Notes: generated from the letters alone by a model not told the origin. A stretch of DNA of 64,000 bases from Macrothele yani (GCA_039090855.1 CM076997.1:161664709-161728708), one strand, 5' to 3'; shown: positions 41,789 through 53,396, numbered from the stretch's first letter. Made by a program: numbers and translations.

Positions 41789-43746
41789 TATATATCATCA
41801 TCATCATTGTCAACCATTATCAATCCACTGCTGGACGAAGGTCTCCCCAAGTTTCCTCCACAACGGTCTGTCTTGTGCCAGTCTCCTCCATGTCACTCCC
41901 GCATATTTTCGAATTTCATCCACCCATCTCCCATGTGGTCTTCTTCTGGGTCTTTTCCTGTACCTTAGAATCCAATCTAAAATTTCGGCTGTCCATTGAT
42001 GGTCTGTCCTTCTGGCAGTATGTCCAGCCCATTGCCATTTCAGGGATTTAACTCTGATCATGATGTCTTCCACTCTTGTCATTTTTCGGATCCACGAGTT
42101 CCTCTTCTTATCTCTATTGGTTATACCAAGCATGCACCTCTCCATGCTACTTTGAGTTGTCTCCAGCCTTTGTATGTCTCTTTTAGTTAAGGTCCACGTC
42201 TCTGCACCATACGTAAGCACTGGAAGGATGCATTGATCAAACACTTTTCTTTTAAGACATAATGGAATATTGCTCTTAAAAATTATGCTGCTTCTTCAAA
42301 AAGCTCTCCAGGCAAGTTTTGTACACCGATTAATTTCTTCATCAATGTGACCCTCACTTAATATCTGCTGTCCAAGATAAATGTATGTGTCTGTTATCTG
42401 CAGCTTTTCTCCATCAATCGATAAATCTTCATTTCTTGTAAAAGCATTGAACATCACTTTTGTCTTCTGAAAGTTGATTTTTAATCCCTACTTCCTTACT
42501 CTTGTGAGCAAGTTCCTGGATCATACTCTGCAGCTCTGATGGGGTAGTTGCAAAAATGACTACGTCATCAGCAAAACGAAGGTGGGTTAGATAATCTCCA
42601 TTAATCTTTATCCCTTTGTTTTCCCAGTTCAGTGATTGAAAGACATTTTCCAATGTGGCATTAAAGAGCTTCGGAGATATGGTGTCACCTTGTCTCACTC
42701 CCTTTCCAATTTCTATGTGTGTTGTATTTTTAAACAGCCGAATTTTTGCACTTGAATTTTCATAGATGTTATTAATAATATTAATGTATACATCTTCAAT
42801 ACCGCACGATTTCAGAGCCATTGTAACTGCTGATGATTTCACCGAATCAAAGGCTTTTTCATAATCGATAAAAGCCATGCACAATGGAAGTTCATATTCT
42901 ATCGCTCTTTCAATTAGTTCTCTCAGTACGTGGATATGATCTATTGTGCTGTAGCCACTCCTGAGTCCATGGCCAGTGAGCCATGGCCAGTGTACCAGGA
43001 TTGAGCCATGGCCAGTGTTACCATTAAACGGTGTGAAAGAACTTTGGTGAAGATTTTATAAATCACTGATAGGAGGCTGATAGGTCTGTAGTTCCTGAGA
43101 TCCTCAATGTCACCTTTTTTATGTAGCGGGATCATTGTAGCGTTGTTCCAATAATCAGGAATCTTCCCTTCATTAAGGCATCGAGTGAAAGTTTGGGCGA
43201 GTACTGTTTCGATTTCTCCACTTGCTTCTTGTATGATATCTACAGTAATTCCATCTTCTCCTGGAGCTTTTCCCCGCTTCATGTTCTTGATTGCATATGC
43301 AACTTCTGCTGGAAGGACTGGAGGAACTCTGGTACTGGTACTTTTCATGATGTCTGGAGTACATGTATCATCCCTTTCATATAATTTGTAGTAGAAATCT
43401 TCCACTCTTGTCAAAATTTCACCTCTATTTCTTGTTACAGAACCATCTTCTTTTCTCAGTGTCATAATCTGTTTTCTTCCCTTAGTATGATGTCCCTTTG
43501 CTATCTTTAGGCTTTGGTTGTTTTTAATTGCTTTCCGCACTAGTTCACAATTGAATTTCCTTACGTCTTCAGTGATACTTTTTCGTACTGTCTTGCATAG
43601 CTCTATATATTCAACTTTGGAAGTCACATCTTCTTTAGTTGTCCTCATCTCTCTTCTTTTTTGCATCAACATTTTGGTTTTTCCTGATATTTTGTACGCA
43701 TGCAACTTGTTCTTAGACCCAGCTAATTTTGTTGCTGTTTCCATAA
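41789..43746 (-). mobile_element. RTE retrotransposon 4, 5'-truncated
   Basis: The minus-strand copy runs from (ATC)n at 41789 to METATKLAGSKNKL at 43743, where it meets (TA)n and the next Tc1. It lacks the endonuclease. It is squeezed between two Tc1-like elements with only TA repeats as spacers. Confidence 0.92.
41810..43743 (-). pseudogene. RTE linker and reverse transcriptase, broken
   Basis: Three frames. 42941-43743 holds the linker and RT start: NMKRGKAPGEDGITVDIIQE, WNNATMIPLHKKGDIEDL and NYRPISLLSVIYKIF. It then runs into a threefold GAGCCATGGCCAGTG-like duplication (42963-43018) that disrupts the frame. 42429-42884 holds the core: CMAFIDYEKAFDSVKSSAVT, GKGVRQGDTISP and RFADDVVIFATTPSE. 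41810-42244 holds the C-terminal part up to QQWIDNG. Confidence 0.9.
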
Positions 43747-43756
43747 TATATATATA

Positions 43757-45187
43757 TATACACTGACGGAAAAAAATCCCAACACCACGAAAAAATAGTT
43801 GTAGAGGAATGAAATGGCGGCAATGCATTTGTATAGGTAACATATTTAATCGATTAAGGTTTCAAGATCACAACTTATTGTGAGCGCGAGAAGAGCCATT
43901 TTAAATGTGAAATGCTGGTACATTAATAACCGGTGCAACCGCCAGAATGTTGAATGCAAGCACGCAAACGTTCATGCATTGTGTCGTACAGGTGCTGGAT
44001 GTCAGTTTGTGGGATGGAGTTCCATGCCTGTTGCACATGGTCGGTCAATACAGGGACGGTTAATGCTGGTTGGGGGTGACGCTGGAGTTGTCGTCCAATG
44101 ATGTCCCATACGTGCTCGATTGGTGAAAGATATGGTGATCTAGCAGGCCACGGCAACATGTCAACACTCTGTAGAGCATGTTGGGTTACAACAGCGGCAT
44201 GCCGGCGAGCTTTATTCTGTTGGAAAACACCCTCTGGAATACTGTTCATGAATGGCAGCATAACAGGTTGAATCCCCAGACCGACGTACAACTGTGCCGT
44301 CAGGGTGCGTGGGATATCCACGAGAGTGCTCCTGCTGTCTTAGGAAATTGCTCCCCAGACCATAACTCCAGGTGTAGGTCCAGTGTGTCTCGGCCGCAGA
44401 CAGGTTGGTTGCAGGCGCTCACCTGGCCTCCTTCTAACCAACACACGGCCATCACTGGCACCCAGGCAGAACCGGCTTTCGACAGAAAACACAACAGATC
44501 TCCACTCCGTCCTTAAATGAGCTCTAGCTTGACACCACTGACGTCGTAAACGGCAGTGGTTTGGAGTAAGTGGAATGCACGCTATAGGGCGTCTGCCTCG
44601 GAGCTGTCCTTCAAGTAACCGATTTGTAACAGTTCGTTGTGTCACTGTGGTGGCAACTGCAGCTCGAATTGCTGCCGCAGACGCGGTACGATGCGCCACG
44701 GTTATACGCCGTACACGGCGGTCTTCCTACTCAGTAGTGCCACGTGGCCGGTCGGAACCCGGTCTTTTTGAGGCAGTACCTTCCCTTGACCACCGCTGCC
44801 AACAATCATGCACAGTGGCTACATTCCTGCCAAGTCGTTCTGCAATATTGCGGAAAGAAAATCCACCTTCTCCAAGCCCTATTACACGACCTCGTTCAAA
44901 CTCCGTGAGCTGTTGATAATGGCTTCTTCGTCTTCTTAAAGGCATTCTTGACTAACATCAACACCCTACGTCAAATCTCAACAATAACTAACGCTCACGA
45001 ACGTTACAGCGCGTATTTACAGAAAACCTACTTTGCATGTTCCGAGGGGCGCTACTAGAGCCACGCGCATGCGCAGAACGCGAAATTTGCATAGACGTCG
45101 TCTTGCAGATGTACTCTCACTGCCTACCAACTGTCGTTTATCTAACACAAACCCTTCTTGGTGTTGGGATTTTTTTCCGTCAGTGTA
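43757..45187 (-). mobile_element. Tc1-like transposon in a (TA)n tract
   Basis: A 1.43 kb element. The left end is TACACTGACGGAAAAAAATC then CCAACACCA. The right end in reverse complement is TACACTGACGGAAAAAAATC then CCAACACCA, so the outer 29 bases are identical. TATATA flanks both ends. Confidence 0.95.
43923..44945 (-). pseudogene. Tc1-like transposase with two catalytic losses
   Basis: Three pieces. The DNA-binding domain (44727-44945) has HYQQLTEFERGRVIGLGEGG and ERLGRNVATVHDCWQRW. The next piece (44340-44699) has RTVTNRLLEGQLRGRRPIAC, SVVFSVESRFCLG and TGPTPGVMVWGAIS. The last (43923-44321) has GVFQQNKARRHAAVVTQH, RSPYLSPIEHVWDIIGRQL and ends HSGGCTGY. The first catalytic Asp (usual SDESR) is Val and the second (usual QQDNA) is Asn, while the Glu is kept. 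With two stops between the pieces it is inactive, although its ends remain identical. Confidence 0.9.
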
Positions 45188-45196
45188 TATATATAC

Positions 45197-46267
45197 AGTA
45201 AGCAGAAAAAACTATAGCAGGAGTCAAAATAGGGAAATAAAGTTAAAATAAAAAACACCAAAGCAAACGAGCAGGGAGAAAAAAATGTAGTGCAGAAAGC
45301 TTTGGCTATATCAATGACCAGCAAAACTCAGCATTTACTTACTTCCACAAAGACCTAGTTGAACATGGGTTTCTGCTATTGCATAAATGCAAAAGGTACA
45401 AAAATCACTGAAAAAAACATAACCGCCCAAGTGGGCTCGGAAACTAAAATATTAAGCAACATTTTGAATTTCGCATTACATCTATGACATATCTGTCCCA
45501 GCCCATAACTCTGCATCGTCCACAAAAACAGAAAATCTTCAATACAGAGCCCAAAAATATTGCAAGATAAACGTAGATTTTATACCAATGAAACGAAAAA
45601 CAAAACCTGGTAAAAAGCTGCAAAATAACAAAAAATATATTTTTTCGATGTACACAGCAATGTAAAATTGCCCAACTTGGAAGAAGCATAAAAAAAAATC
45701 ACAATGAAAAAAACTTTATTTTAAGGCACAAGTTCCAAAAAAGTTTTTAACCCGCAGTGCCACGTGGCACAAAACACGTGGCTAGCTACCTGAGGAAAAA
45801 CCCAACTAGGAACCACCGAAAAAGCAAAACACGAAGTCAAGAGACAAATAATAGTAAAGCAAACGACTGTTCTAAGAAACAACAACTAAAGATTTTCAGG
45901 AAAATAGCATAGAAAACAGGAGCAAAAGAAACAACAACGGAAAATTCTTCACATACAATTCCCGTGATACACTGCACGACTTTAGACAATAGAAACGTAA
46001 TATAAAACATCAGAAATGTACTTAAAAATAAAAAATAAAAATTGGAATAGGTACATAGTATTATAAGAATGCTTTACACAAATTACAAATGCAGCAAATG
46101 TTCCTCTGAACAACGAACGAAAGAGACGAGGAGCCACCATGCCAAGAACACTGCATGCAACCTGAACAGAACACTGCTCGAGAACAAGGAAATAAAAGGC
46201 CAACAGCAAGAAAAACGCCAGTAAAAGCAAAGCAAAAAAAATACTGAGCTCTATTGGTGTTTTTGTA
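45197..46267. other. A-rich, T-poor 1 kb segment, unidentified
   Basis: The plus strand is strikingly rich in A and C-A words (AAAACAAC, AAACACGAAG) and poor in T through most of this interval. Minus-strand open frames are Phe/Leu-rich by composition and not credible proteins. A palindrome GTGCCACGTGGCAC lies near 45757-45770. It may be a decayed retroelement with A-rich sense strand, but no RT or tail is seen. Confidence 0.4.
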
Positions 46268-46482
46268 CATTTTTTTTTAGATTGTTATCTACCCTGAGCA
46301 AATCAATGGGCTACAAGCAGTCGCCTGCCCCTAATTTAAGGCAAACACTGGTTCCAGTGAAGGGCGAGAGTCAGTGAATTAAAACAAACACAACCCGTGC
46401 CTCATTGGCAAATTAAAACTCTACCCACTCGGAAGGACACTCATAATCCAATGCTTAGACCCCTACACCATCGGTACAACGC
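46268..46482 (-). repeat. SINE-A, old minus copy
   Basis: Diverged. On the plus strand, the T run is followed by CAATGGGCTACAAGCAGTCG, CACTGGTTCCAGTGAAGGG and CCTCATTGGC. The head is strongly altered but still ends near ACACCATCGG (ACCGATGGTGT for CCGGTGGCGC on the minus strand). Confidence 0.75.
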
Positions 46483-46514
46483 TTTTGTTCATGCCTTTAT
46501 CATCATTGGGAAAC

Positions 46515-46732
46515 GCCGCCCCGGTGGCGCAGTGGTCTAAGCAATGACCTCTGATCATTCTTCCAAAAAGGATCAGGGTTCGAATTTCGGTGTGGCATGG
46601 ATGTTGTGTTTGTCTTACGGCACTGGCTCTCTCCCTTCCTTGAAACCAGTAACCTAAAATTAGGGATGGGCGACTGCTTATAGCCCATTGAGATGCTCGC
46701 AGTGGTCGTTAAACCTCCAATAAAAAAAAAAA
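46515..46732 (+). repeat. SINE-A copy
   Basis: Complete: GCCGCCCCGGTGGCGCAGTG, AGGGTTCGAATTTCGGTG, CTTACGGCACTGGCTCTCTC, GTTAAACCTCCAAT and an A run. A few substitutions lie in the head. No clear target duplication. Confidence 0.93.
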
Positions 46733-47190
46733 TTCATTCTGAAACATTTAAAACTTACGTTTTTGAAGCTAATAAACCCGAAATGCAGAATTCATATCAG
46801 CTACAGTTCTCAAAACTTGTTCGCCTAAATTAACACATTATATATATTTGCTTCATCTGTTATTTTGATTTTCCAACTTGCCCTTATTCTTAAATTCTGT
46901 ACGACCTCCTCCGAGAAACCAAGGACTCTTTCTTGGTGTCTAAACATATCGTAGCAGTAATATTGATCTAGTCCTAGATAACAGAAAAGGTGATTTTGAA
47001 ACAACCGCTTTCTTAGTTCGTATGTCTAAAGTTGGTTAATGCCTCTTAATGTTGTTCATTCAATATGTTAAGATACCAAATGAGATTCCTTGGTTTCTCG
47101 GAAAAGGTTGTACAGAATTTAAAAATAAAGGCAAGGATAATGGCTGTGAATGTTGTTTATTAAAGTTTGTTAATGGTTGTTAATGTTGTT
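46733..47190. other. No feature recognised
   Basis: AT-rich. TTAATGTTGTTCATTCAATA occurs twice (about 47048 and 47180), possibly from the end of the following Tc1 remnant. Confidence 0.45.
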
Positions 47191-47490
47191 CATTCAATAC
47201 CACACCTGTACACGGCGTGGCATTAAATGGAAGGGCCTTTTGATATCGTCCTCAGGAATAGCCTGACAAGCTGCTTGCATACGTGAACAGAGCCCATTCG
47301 TGGTGACTGGCCGCTGTCGCCTAGCTATCATGTCCCAAACTTGTTCAATCGGATACATATCCGGTGAACGTGCTGGCCAGGGAAGAAACGTTATCTGCCC
47401 AGCATGGTTGAGGTCTTGGGGCAATGATCGGCAGCATATGGCCGATCATTGTCCTGCTGGAATGTAGTGCCAGGATAACTCTGAAGTAAG
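47191..47490 (-). pseudogene. Tc1-like transposase C-terminal fragment
   Basis: On the minus strand, FQQDNDRPYAA (second Asp; near 47455) is followed after a frameshift by LPWPARSPDMYPIEQVWDMI (Glu) and AACQAIPEDDIKRPF, ending RRVQVWY. Only the last quarter of the transposase is left. No inverted ends are identifiable. Confidence 0.8.
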
Positions 47491-48447
47491 TGTAATCCGT
47501 CTACCTCTAAAACATCCAATTTCAGGTTCTTTTAATTTAAAGCAAAAGTCGCCCTGCTGCCTTCTCCTTTTTAGATCATGTCCTGCTCGTGAAAGCTGTC
47601 AGTTCTGAAACTTGTGTCTTCTGTTCTGCTGGGTTAGAATCACAGTAATCACACTACGAAATTAGTCTTAACTCTCACAAGAAAGTTTTTTGAATTTTGC
47701 GGTCTGCGGCTATTCGCATTAGGAAAAGCACACAAACGCTCAGCAAACTTTTCATACTTTCAAAGTCTGATCATTGTGCCTTAAGTTGTAGCAAACTATT
47801 TTTTTTTGATAAAATGCTCTCTGATTAGATCTGTAGCAAAATATATTTGTGCATGAAAACCACGAGACTCTTTATGAAGAAAGAGAAAATAAATATTTGC
47901 AATTTGAGCCTGTTTAAATATGAGATGCTATTTCCGTAAGGAATCTTCGTAAGAATTTAACGTGTTACCATCTTTTCACTAATTTACATTTCAGTGGTAC
48001 AATAACGTACATTTTGCTCAAAGCATACTTTCACAGAAGATGTCAGCTATTATCGACAGCTACTTTAGGTTTCTAGATAAATAGCAAAGGGAATTCTCCA
48101 TTGCAAACAACGAATTTATCACAATTCGCGTGGATGTTGCATCGCGCAGCATTCCTATGTCCTGGTAAGAGAAGCCTCAGAAATTAATTAATGAGTAGCA
48201 TGGCTTTCGACATTTAATGAGGCGACACATTTAAGATGCTAACTCTGTCGTTACGCTATTGATAGCACATTAAATGGCAGATTCTTCGTTGACACCCTTT
48301 CAATTGAGCAAATATTGAACATGCATGACAAAATCAGTGTGCAATGTACTCAAAAATATAAAAAATATTTTGTTGATTTACTGCTGGAATGAAGCAACTC
48401 ATTTGTCTCAAAAAGGAATTCCTGTTGTTTTTAAGAATATTCACAGT
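47491..48447. other. No feature recognised
   Basis: AT-rich sequence with no supported gene or repeat. Confidence 0.5.
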
Positions 48448-48879
48448 TAAGGTAGTTCCACCTAAAATCTCTGCTTTAAGTTTCCAATGGTAAACATATT
48501 TTCTTCACAATTAAAGTATTCCCAAGGATGAAAATTTGCACAGCGGTGAAACTAACTTTAAATTGTAGCATGGGATACTTACTACTTGCTAAAGCATAAC
48601 CACAATTATATTAAAAATCAATCACCCTTTTGAGTAATGTTTAGAACAGTTAACATATGGCGCGACCTGTAGATTGATGACGTCAGTAGCAAACACATGT
48701 TGGATTGCTTAATGATGATTATGTTTTAGAAAGTATTAAGTATTTCATGCTATAAATTAAAGTTAATTTTATCGATGGGCAAATTTTCATCCATTGGAAT
48801 ACATTAATTGCGAAGAAAATATGTAAAGACATTTTACCATTGGAAACGTAAGGCAGAGATTTCAGGTGGAATTATCTTA
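48448..48879. mobile_element. Foldback MITE, copy 2
   Basis: 432 bp, TA to TA, related to the element at 15494-15937. The ends are TAAGGTAGTTCCACCT and TAAGATAATTCCACCT (right end reverse-complemented). Shared interior words are GTTTCCAATGGTAAA, ATTTTCTTC-CAATTAA, GGATGAAAATTTG and the centre ATATGGCGCGACCTGTAGAT. Arms are about 180 bp. Confidence 0.85.
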
Positions 48880-49210
48880 AATATAAAGAGACAGCCCGCG
48901 TTTTCTAACCTTAAACATGTCCTTACATCTTTGGATTATTAAACATACTACCACAAAAGTGGCTACATAAGAACTTAAATTTGATACTGTCTTGTCATTT
49001 TTATAACTTTCAGGGTGATAAGAAAGAAATCGGAAGCGTACATGGGTACTTTTTGTAGATAATTAATGCTACGCATCTTTCGCATGCCATGATCATTTTG
49101 GGTGCGAAATAAAACTTGTGATTCGAAAGCATACATTTAGTTACGTACAACAATGTGCATTTATTCGACTTCACGGCCACACCGAGCCACAGTCCGGTAC
49201 ATACTAAATA
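48880..49210. other. No feature recognised
   Basis: AT-rich spacer between the MITE and the next SINE. Confidence 0.5.
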
Positions 49211-49222
49211 TAATTAGATCAT

Positions 49223-49443
49223 TTTTTATTTTTTTTGGTTGGAAGTTTAACGACCACCGTGAGCAACTCAATGGGCTATAAGCAGTCGCCCGTCCCTAAT
49301 TTAGGGTCACTGGTTCCAGGGAAGGGAGAGAGCCAGTGCCGTAAGACAAAACAACATCCATGCCTCACCGGGATTCGAACCCGGACCCCTTTCGGACGAA
49401 TGATCAGAGGCCATCGCTTAGACCACTGCGCCACCGGGGCGGC
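49223..49443 (-). repeat. SINE-A copy with TSD
   Basis: A complete minus-strand copy (plus strand: GGTTGGAAGTTTAACGACCA through GACCACTGCGCCACCGGGGC). Flanking duplications are TAATTAGATCAT (49211-49222) and TAATTGGATCAT (49444-49455), one mismatch in 12. Confidence 0.95.
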
Positions 49444-49455
49444 TAATTGGATCAT

Positions 49456-50196
49456 AACAACAAACAGTAAGGTTAACTAATTTCTAATATCGATCTGTAC
49501 TTACATATGCGGAGTAAATGTTATTTTCATAAAACTAATAAAAGGAGATATGTGAGACATAAAGGTAAATATTTACTAAACCATGTCGGTTGCAATAGCA
49601 AGCATTTCGACCGTTCAGGTTTTTAAAAACAAAATGTATTATTATTAGTAGTATTAATTATATATGATTCAGATTTAGACGAACGCAAAAAAAAAACGTG
49701 AGACCGATGAAATGTGTTGTAACTCCGAAAGTCTATCTGCGCATGCGCAAGCTAAAATCTGACCTCAATATAGAAATGAAAGCTGAATCGCAAGTGTGTT
49801 AGTGTGGAGTATTTGTAACTTTTGGTCTGAGATATCTACATAGCACGTAAACCACCTTTGGGGGGGAGGGCATCCGCTCCCCAGGGTATGCAGCGTACGA
49901 AATACCGTCCGCTCTCTAACGTAGCTTGGGACTCCGACCTTTAACCTGATGTGATTTGCATCGCCGGTCGCCCTGTACGAGCCTTGTTAGTCTACATCGA
50001 CCCTGGCCGTCAATGGCGTGTGGTAGGCCACCCCTTGCTTTTTTGGGCGCTCGTACGTCCGTCGATGGTATAATATACTAGCGGCACACCCTTGATACGG
50101 TTGCGCCAGGGAATCTTAGAGTTCTCATCACTTGGCGATAAATAACCAAATTGTTTTGCATAAGCTGACCAGAAGTTCCGAATTCTTGAGGACAGT

Positions 50197-50198
<2 letters not shown>
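49456..50198. other. Unassigned; GC-richer island at 49850-50160
   Basis: The second half is clearly less AT-rich than its surroundings (GGGGGGGAGGGCATCCGCTC and CGCCGGTCGCCCTGTACGAG). A minus-strand frame reads IRNFWSAYAKQFGYLSPSDE and KIPWRNRIKGVPLVYYTIDG but matches no family I recognise. The frame only looks long because it continues through the T run of the adjacent SINE. Confidence 0.4.
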
Positions 50199-50229
<31 letters not shown>

Positions 50230-50437
50230 ATTGGAGGTTTACCGACTACCGTGAGCAACTCAATGGGCTGTAAGCAGTCGCCCGTCTCTAATTTAGGGTC
50301 ACTGGTTCCAGGGAAGGGAGAGAGCCAATGCCGTAAGACAAACACAACATCCATGCCACACCGGGATACGAACCCGGACCCATCTCCAACGAATGATCAG
50401 AAGCCATCGCTTAGACCACTGTGCCACCAGGGGCTGC
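50199..50437 (-). repeat. SINE-A copy with long T run
   Basis: Plus strand: about 30 T, then GATTGGAGGTTTACCGACTA through GACCACTGTGCCACCAGGGG. A complete length copy with a handful of changes. Confidence 0.93.
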
Positions 50438-50519
50438 TCGATTTCTAATGAAAAATGATCTTATAAACAATTTTCGTTGTACTAATTTTTCAACATGCTT
50501 CTTGTGAAAACAAATATTG

Positions 50520-51062
50520 GCCGCCCCGGTGGGGCAGTGGTCAAAGAGATGGCCAAATGATCATATGTAGAGGATTTTAGGAAGGGAGTGTCTGACCCCA
50601 GGTCTTATACAACTCTTAGAAATAGCAAGCTTGGAGATTTGGGCTAGAGTGCCCAATAGGAAACTGACACGGGAGCGAATCAGAAAGGGGGAGGAAGACG
50701 CCCTTATTTATTACGGGGGGCAGTGCCCGGGGTCCGACGGCTTAACGTGCCCATCCGACGCACGGCAGATATTTAGGGGATAAAAACGTTCGTACCTGAC
50801 CAGGAACGAACCTGAAGTCCCTTCCGCGTCAGTCACGAGCGTTGCCCACTAGGCCACCCGCGGCCCGAAGAGATGGCATCTGATCATTCGCCCGAAAAGG
50901 GTCCGGGTTCGAATCCCGGTGAGGCATGGATGTTGTGTTTGTCTTACGACACTGGTCCTTTCCCTCCCCTTGAACCAGTGACCCTAAATTACGGTCGAAC
51001 GATTGCTTATAGCCCATTGAGTTGCTCACGGGGGTCGTTAAACCTTCAATAAAAAACAAAAC
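50520..51062 (+). repeat. SINE-A copy split by SINE-B
   Basis: The head start is at 50520-50553 (GCCGCCCCGGTGGGGCAGTG) and the rest at 50868-51062 (GGGTTCGAATCCCGGTGAGG onward). Target duplications AAAACAAATATTG lie at 50507-50519 and 51063-51075. SINE-B occupies the gap. Confidence 0.92.
50554..50867 (-). repeat. SINE-B, inserted in SINE-A
   Basis: A tRNA-derived SINE of a different family. The minus-strand head is GGGCCGCGGGTGGCCTAGTG (A-box) and CTTCAGGTTCGTTCCTGG (B-box). The body has GGGCACGTTAAGCCGTCGG. Flanking AAGAGATGGC at 50544-50553 and 50868-50877 is its target duplication. The element is about 314 bp. Confidence 0.9.
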
Positions 51063-51079
51063 AAAACAAATATTGACTG

Positions 51080-51314
51080 GTTTTTTTTTTGCTTGGTTTT
51101 TTCATTTTTCCGAGTTTAACGACCACAGTGAGCAACTATAAAAACTATAAACAGTCACCAGTCCCTAATTTGGAAACATTCGTTTTGGGGAAGGAAAAGG
51201 CCAAGTGATGTAAGACAAATACACTAACCATGTTTCATTCGGGACTCGAACCCGTACCAACTTCTGCGACTGGTCAGGGTCCAGCGTTAAGAGCACTGCA
51301 TCACTGGGGCTGCC
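51080..51314 (-). repeat. SINE-A, old minus copy with TSD
   Basis: Plus strand: T run, GTTTAACGACCACAGTGAGC, CCAGTCCCTAATTTGG, GGGACTCGAACCCGT and CACTGGGGC. Flanks AAATATTGACTG (51068-51079) and AAATGTCGACTG (51315-51326) are a diverged target duplication, consistent with age. Confidence 0.85.
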
Positions 51315-51326
51315 AAATGTCGACTG

Positions 51327-53396
51327 CAGTTGTACCGAGTTCCTCCAAAAACTTTGGCAAAATGAAAAATTCGGCTGGCAATCCGTTCATTAGTCTGCAG
51401 ATTAATTTTAATTCAGCACATATAGCCTACCTAAGGCAAAGCATTTCCCTTTTGCTAAAATGTTCTCGCCTTGATAACTCTGCTTTGTCAGTACAAATTA
51501 CCAACATTCTACAAGATATATCATTTTACGACATATATTTTCATATGTGATAACACATTTATAGAAACAATACAGTTTTGTGACAAAAAATTTCCTATTT
51601 ATTTTGAGTATGTATGTGTCCGGAAATGATCTCCTGATTTGGGAACACCACGCCATTTTGTCCTCAAATCAGTGTTCCAATATCTGGTCACCGTAGTTTT
51701 GCACCAACAATAAGTCCACTATCAAAGTTGCTCAGATCACCATGTTTACCCATGTTCTTCGCTTGCGATAGATTTCTGGTTAGCCTTGCTGTCCGCTTAT
51801 TTATCGTTTTCGTTAGATTTGGGTCTCTTCCACTCTTCGCGAGGGATGCCCATGCCAACTTTCCGTCAACCCTATTTCTAATGTTTTATCTACTGAGTGT
51901 ATATTCGTCTCAAAGGATGGGGACAATCCATTTAACTGGTATGACATGACATGTTTTAGCAATTAGATATTCAACAAAATTAATATAACAGTTTACCCCA
52001 CGGAATCCCATATTTACAACTCACGTAATCAAAATAATATTTCACTTGCGGTTCAGATTCGTTTCTGAAATAGCTGCAGTACAATTGCATAAATGTACGC
52101 ACATTTTTTCGCTATCTTTCTTCTCTATTGTTTATGATTTTTTAAAGTATTAATTCATCTGTCTACAGTATTACTTATTACGTCAAAACGGTGGGTTTTA
52201 GCTACTTTGGATATCCCGTTAATCGTTCCTATAAGGACTGAAATTCTCGAACAACATTAGCCTTTGAAGATTTTCAGTAAAGCTAATATTTAAATTTTGT
52301 ACTCAAACGCACAGTTTCTTACAAAAAAAAAGCGCTACAGGTTGCATTTTTGTTGTAAAGGACTAAATAAAAAAACATTACTGATTGTAGTATACGAGAT
52401 GTCAGCAAAATATTTAAGAAAGAACTTTGTATCGTAAAAATACTGTACCATAGTTAATTGAGACTTTTCGCAGCACCATTTGTGACTCATTTCAGTGCAG
52501 CAACTCATTAGTTATCCATTTGCCTACAGTCAGTCTGAATTTCCGTGTACTGAAAAGGCTTTCAGTGTTTCACTCCATTTTACATTCAGTCTGAATTTCC
52601 GTGTACTGAAGAGACTTTCAGTGTTTCACTCCATTTTACCGGCAGATATTTTACTGAGCAGAAAATTTGACTTAAATGTGTTTTATATTGAAGAAACGTT
52701 TGGCAGAAACCCACGAAATATTAACAGCAGCTTTCGAAGAACACGCTATGCATTATTTGAAGTGTCTTAAATAGTTTGTGAAGTTCAGAGTCCGCAAAAC
52801 TTAATCGTCGTTCTGCTATTACATCAGTTTCAAAACGAATGGTACAATCGCTCGTGTTTTTCATATCAATAACGATAGAAATTTAATTAAACGCAAAGTT
52901 GACGTTTTACTGTAGAACCAGTCAATAAATTTTAACGTACGATTCGAGAACGCCAGGTATTTAAGAAAAATATGTGCCTGGAATTTTACCTCATGATCAG
53001 GGAGTGCAGCGTTTTGTCTCGTGTCAGTAAGTTAGATCATGAGCTTTCGCTTCTTTCAACATTCCTAGTTAAGAAATTCTCTTTGTGTGCTTATCTTTCA
53101 AACATAAAGAACCGGTGAAAGGCAATAGATTTGCAGCAAGTGATGCTGATATTCAGATTCGGGCACCATGATATCAGCTGCATAAAATGCCCAATAAAAA
53201 TGCTCTCAGGTGCTTTAAATTAGAGACACAGCGTAAAGGAGAGATATTCGTAGCAGAAGAATCGGGTTACATGGAAAACTTCATTGCACGTCCGTTAATA
53301 ATTGAATTATGAAATTATATAACGACTTTCTTTCCCTTAGGGCGAGAGAAATGGTGGAAATCTTCCAAATACGTGGGGACAATGAAAATACACAAA
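51327..53396. other. No gene; one 56-bp tandem duplication
   Basis: AT-rich. A near-exact tandem duplication lies at about 52529-52640: CAGTCTGAATTTCCGTGTAC recurs at 52531 and 52587, each followed by CTTTCAGTGTTTCACTCCAT. A 91-codon open frame spans it but has no recognisable motif. Confidence 0.6.

Noticed and set aside
45444..46230. Hydrophobic minus-strand frames of about 81 codons
   Set aside because: They arise from A-rich plus-strand composition and have no family resemblance.
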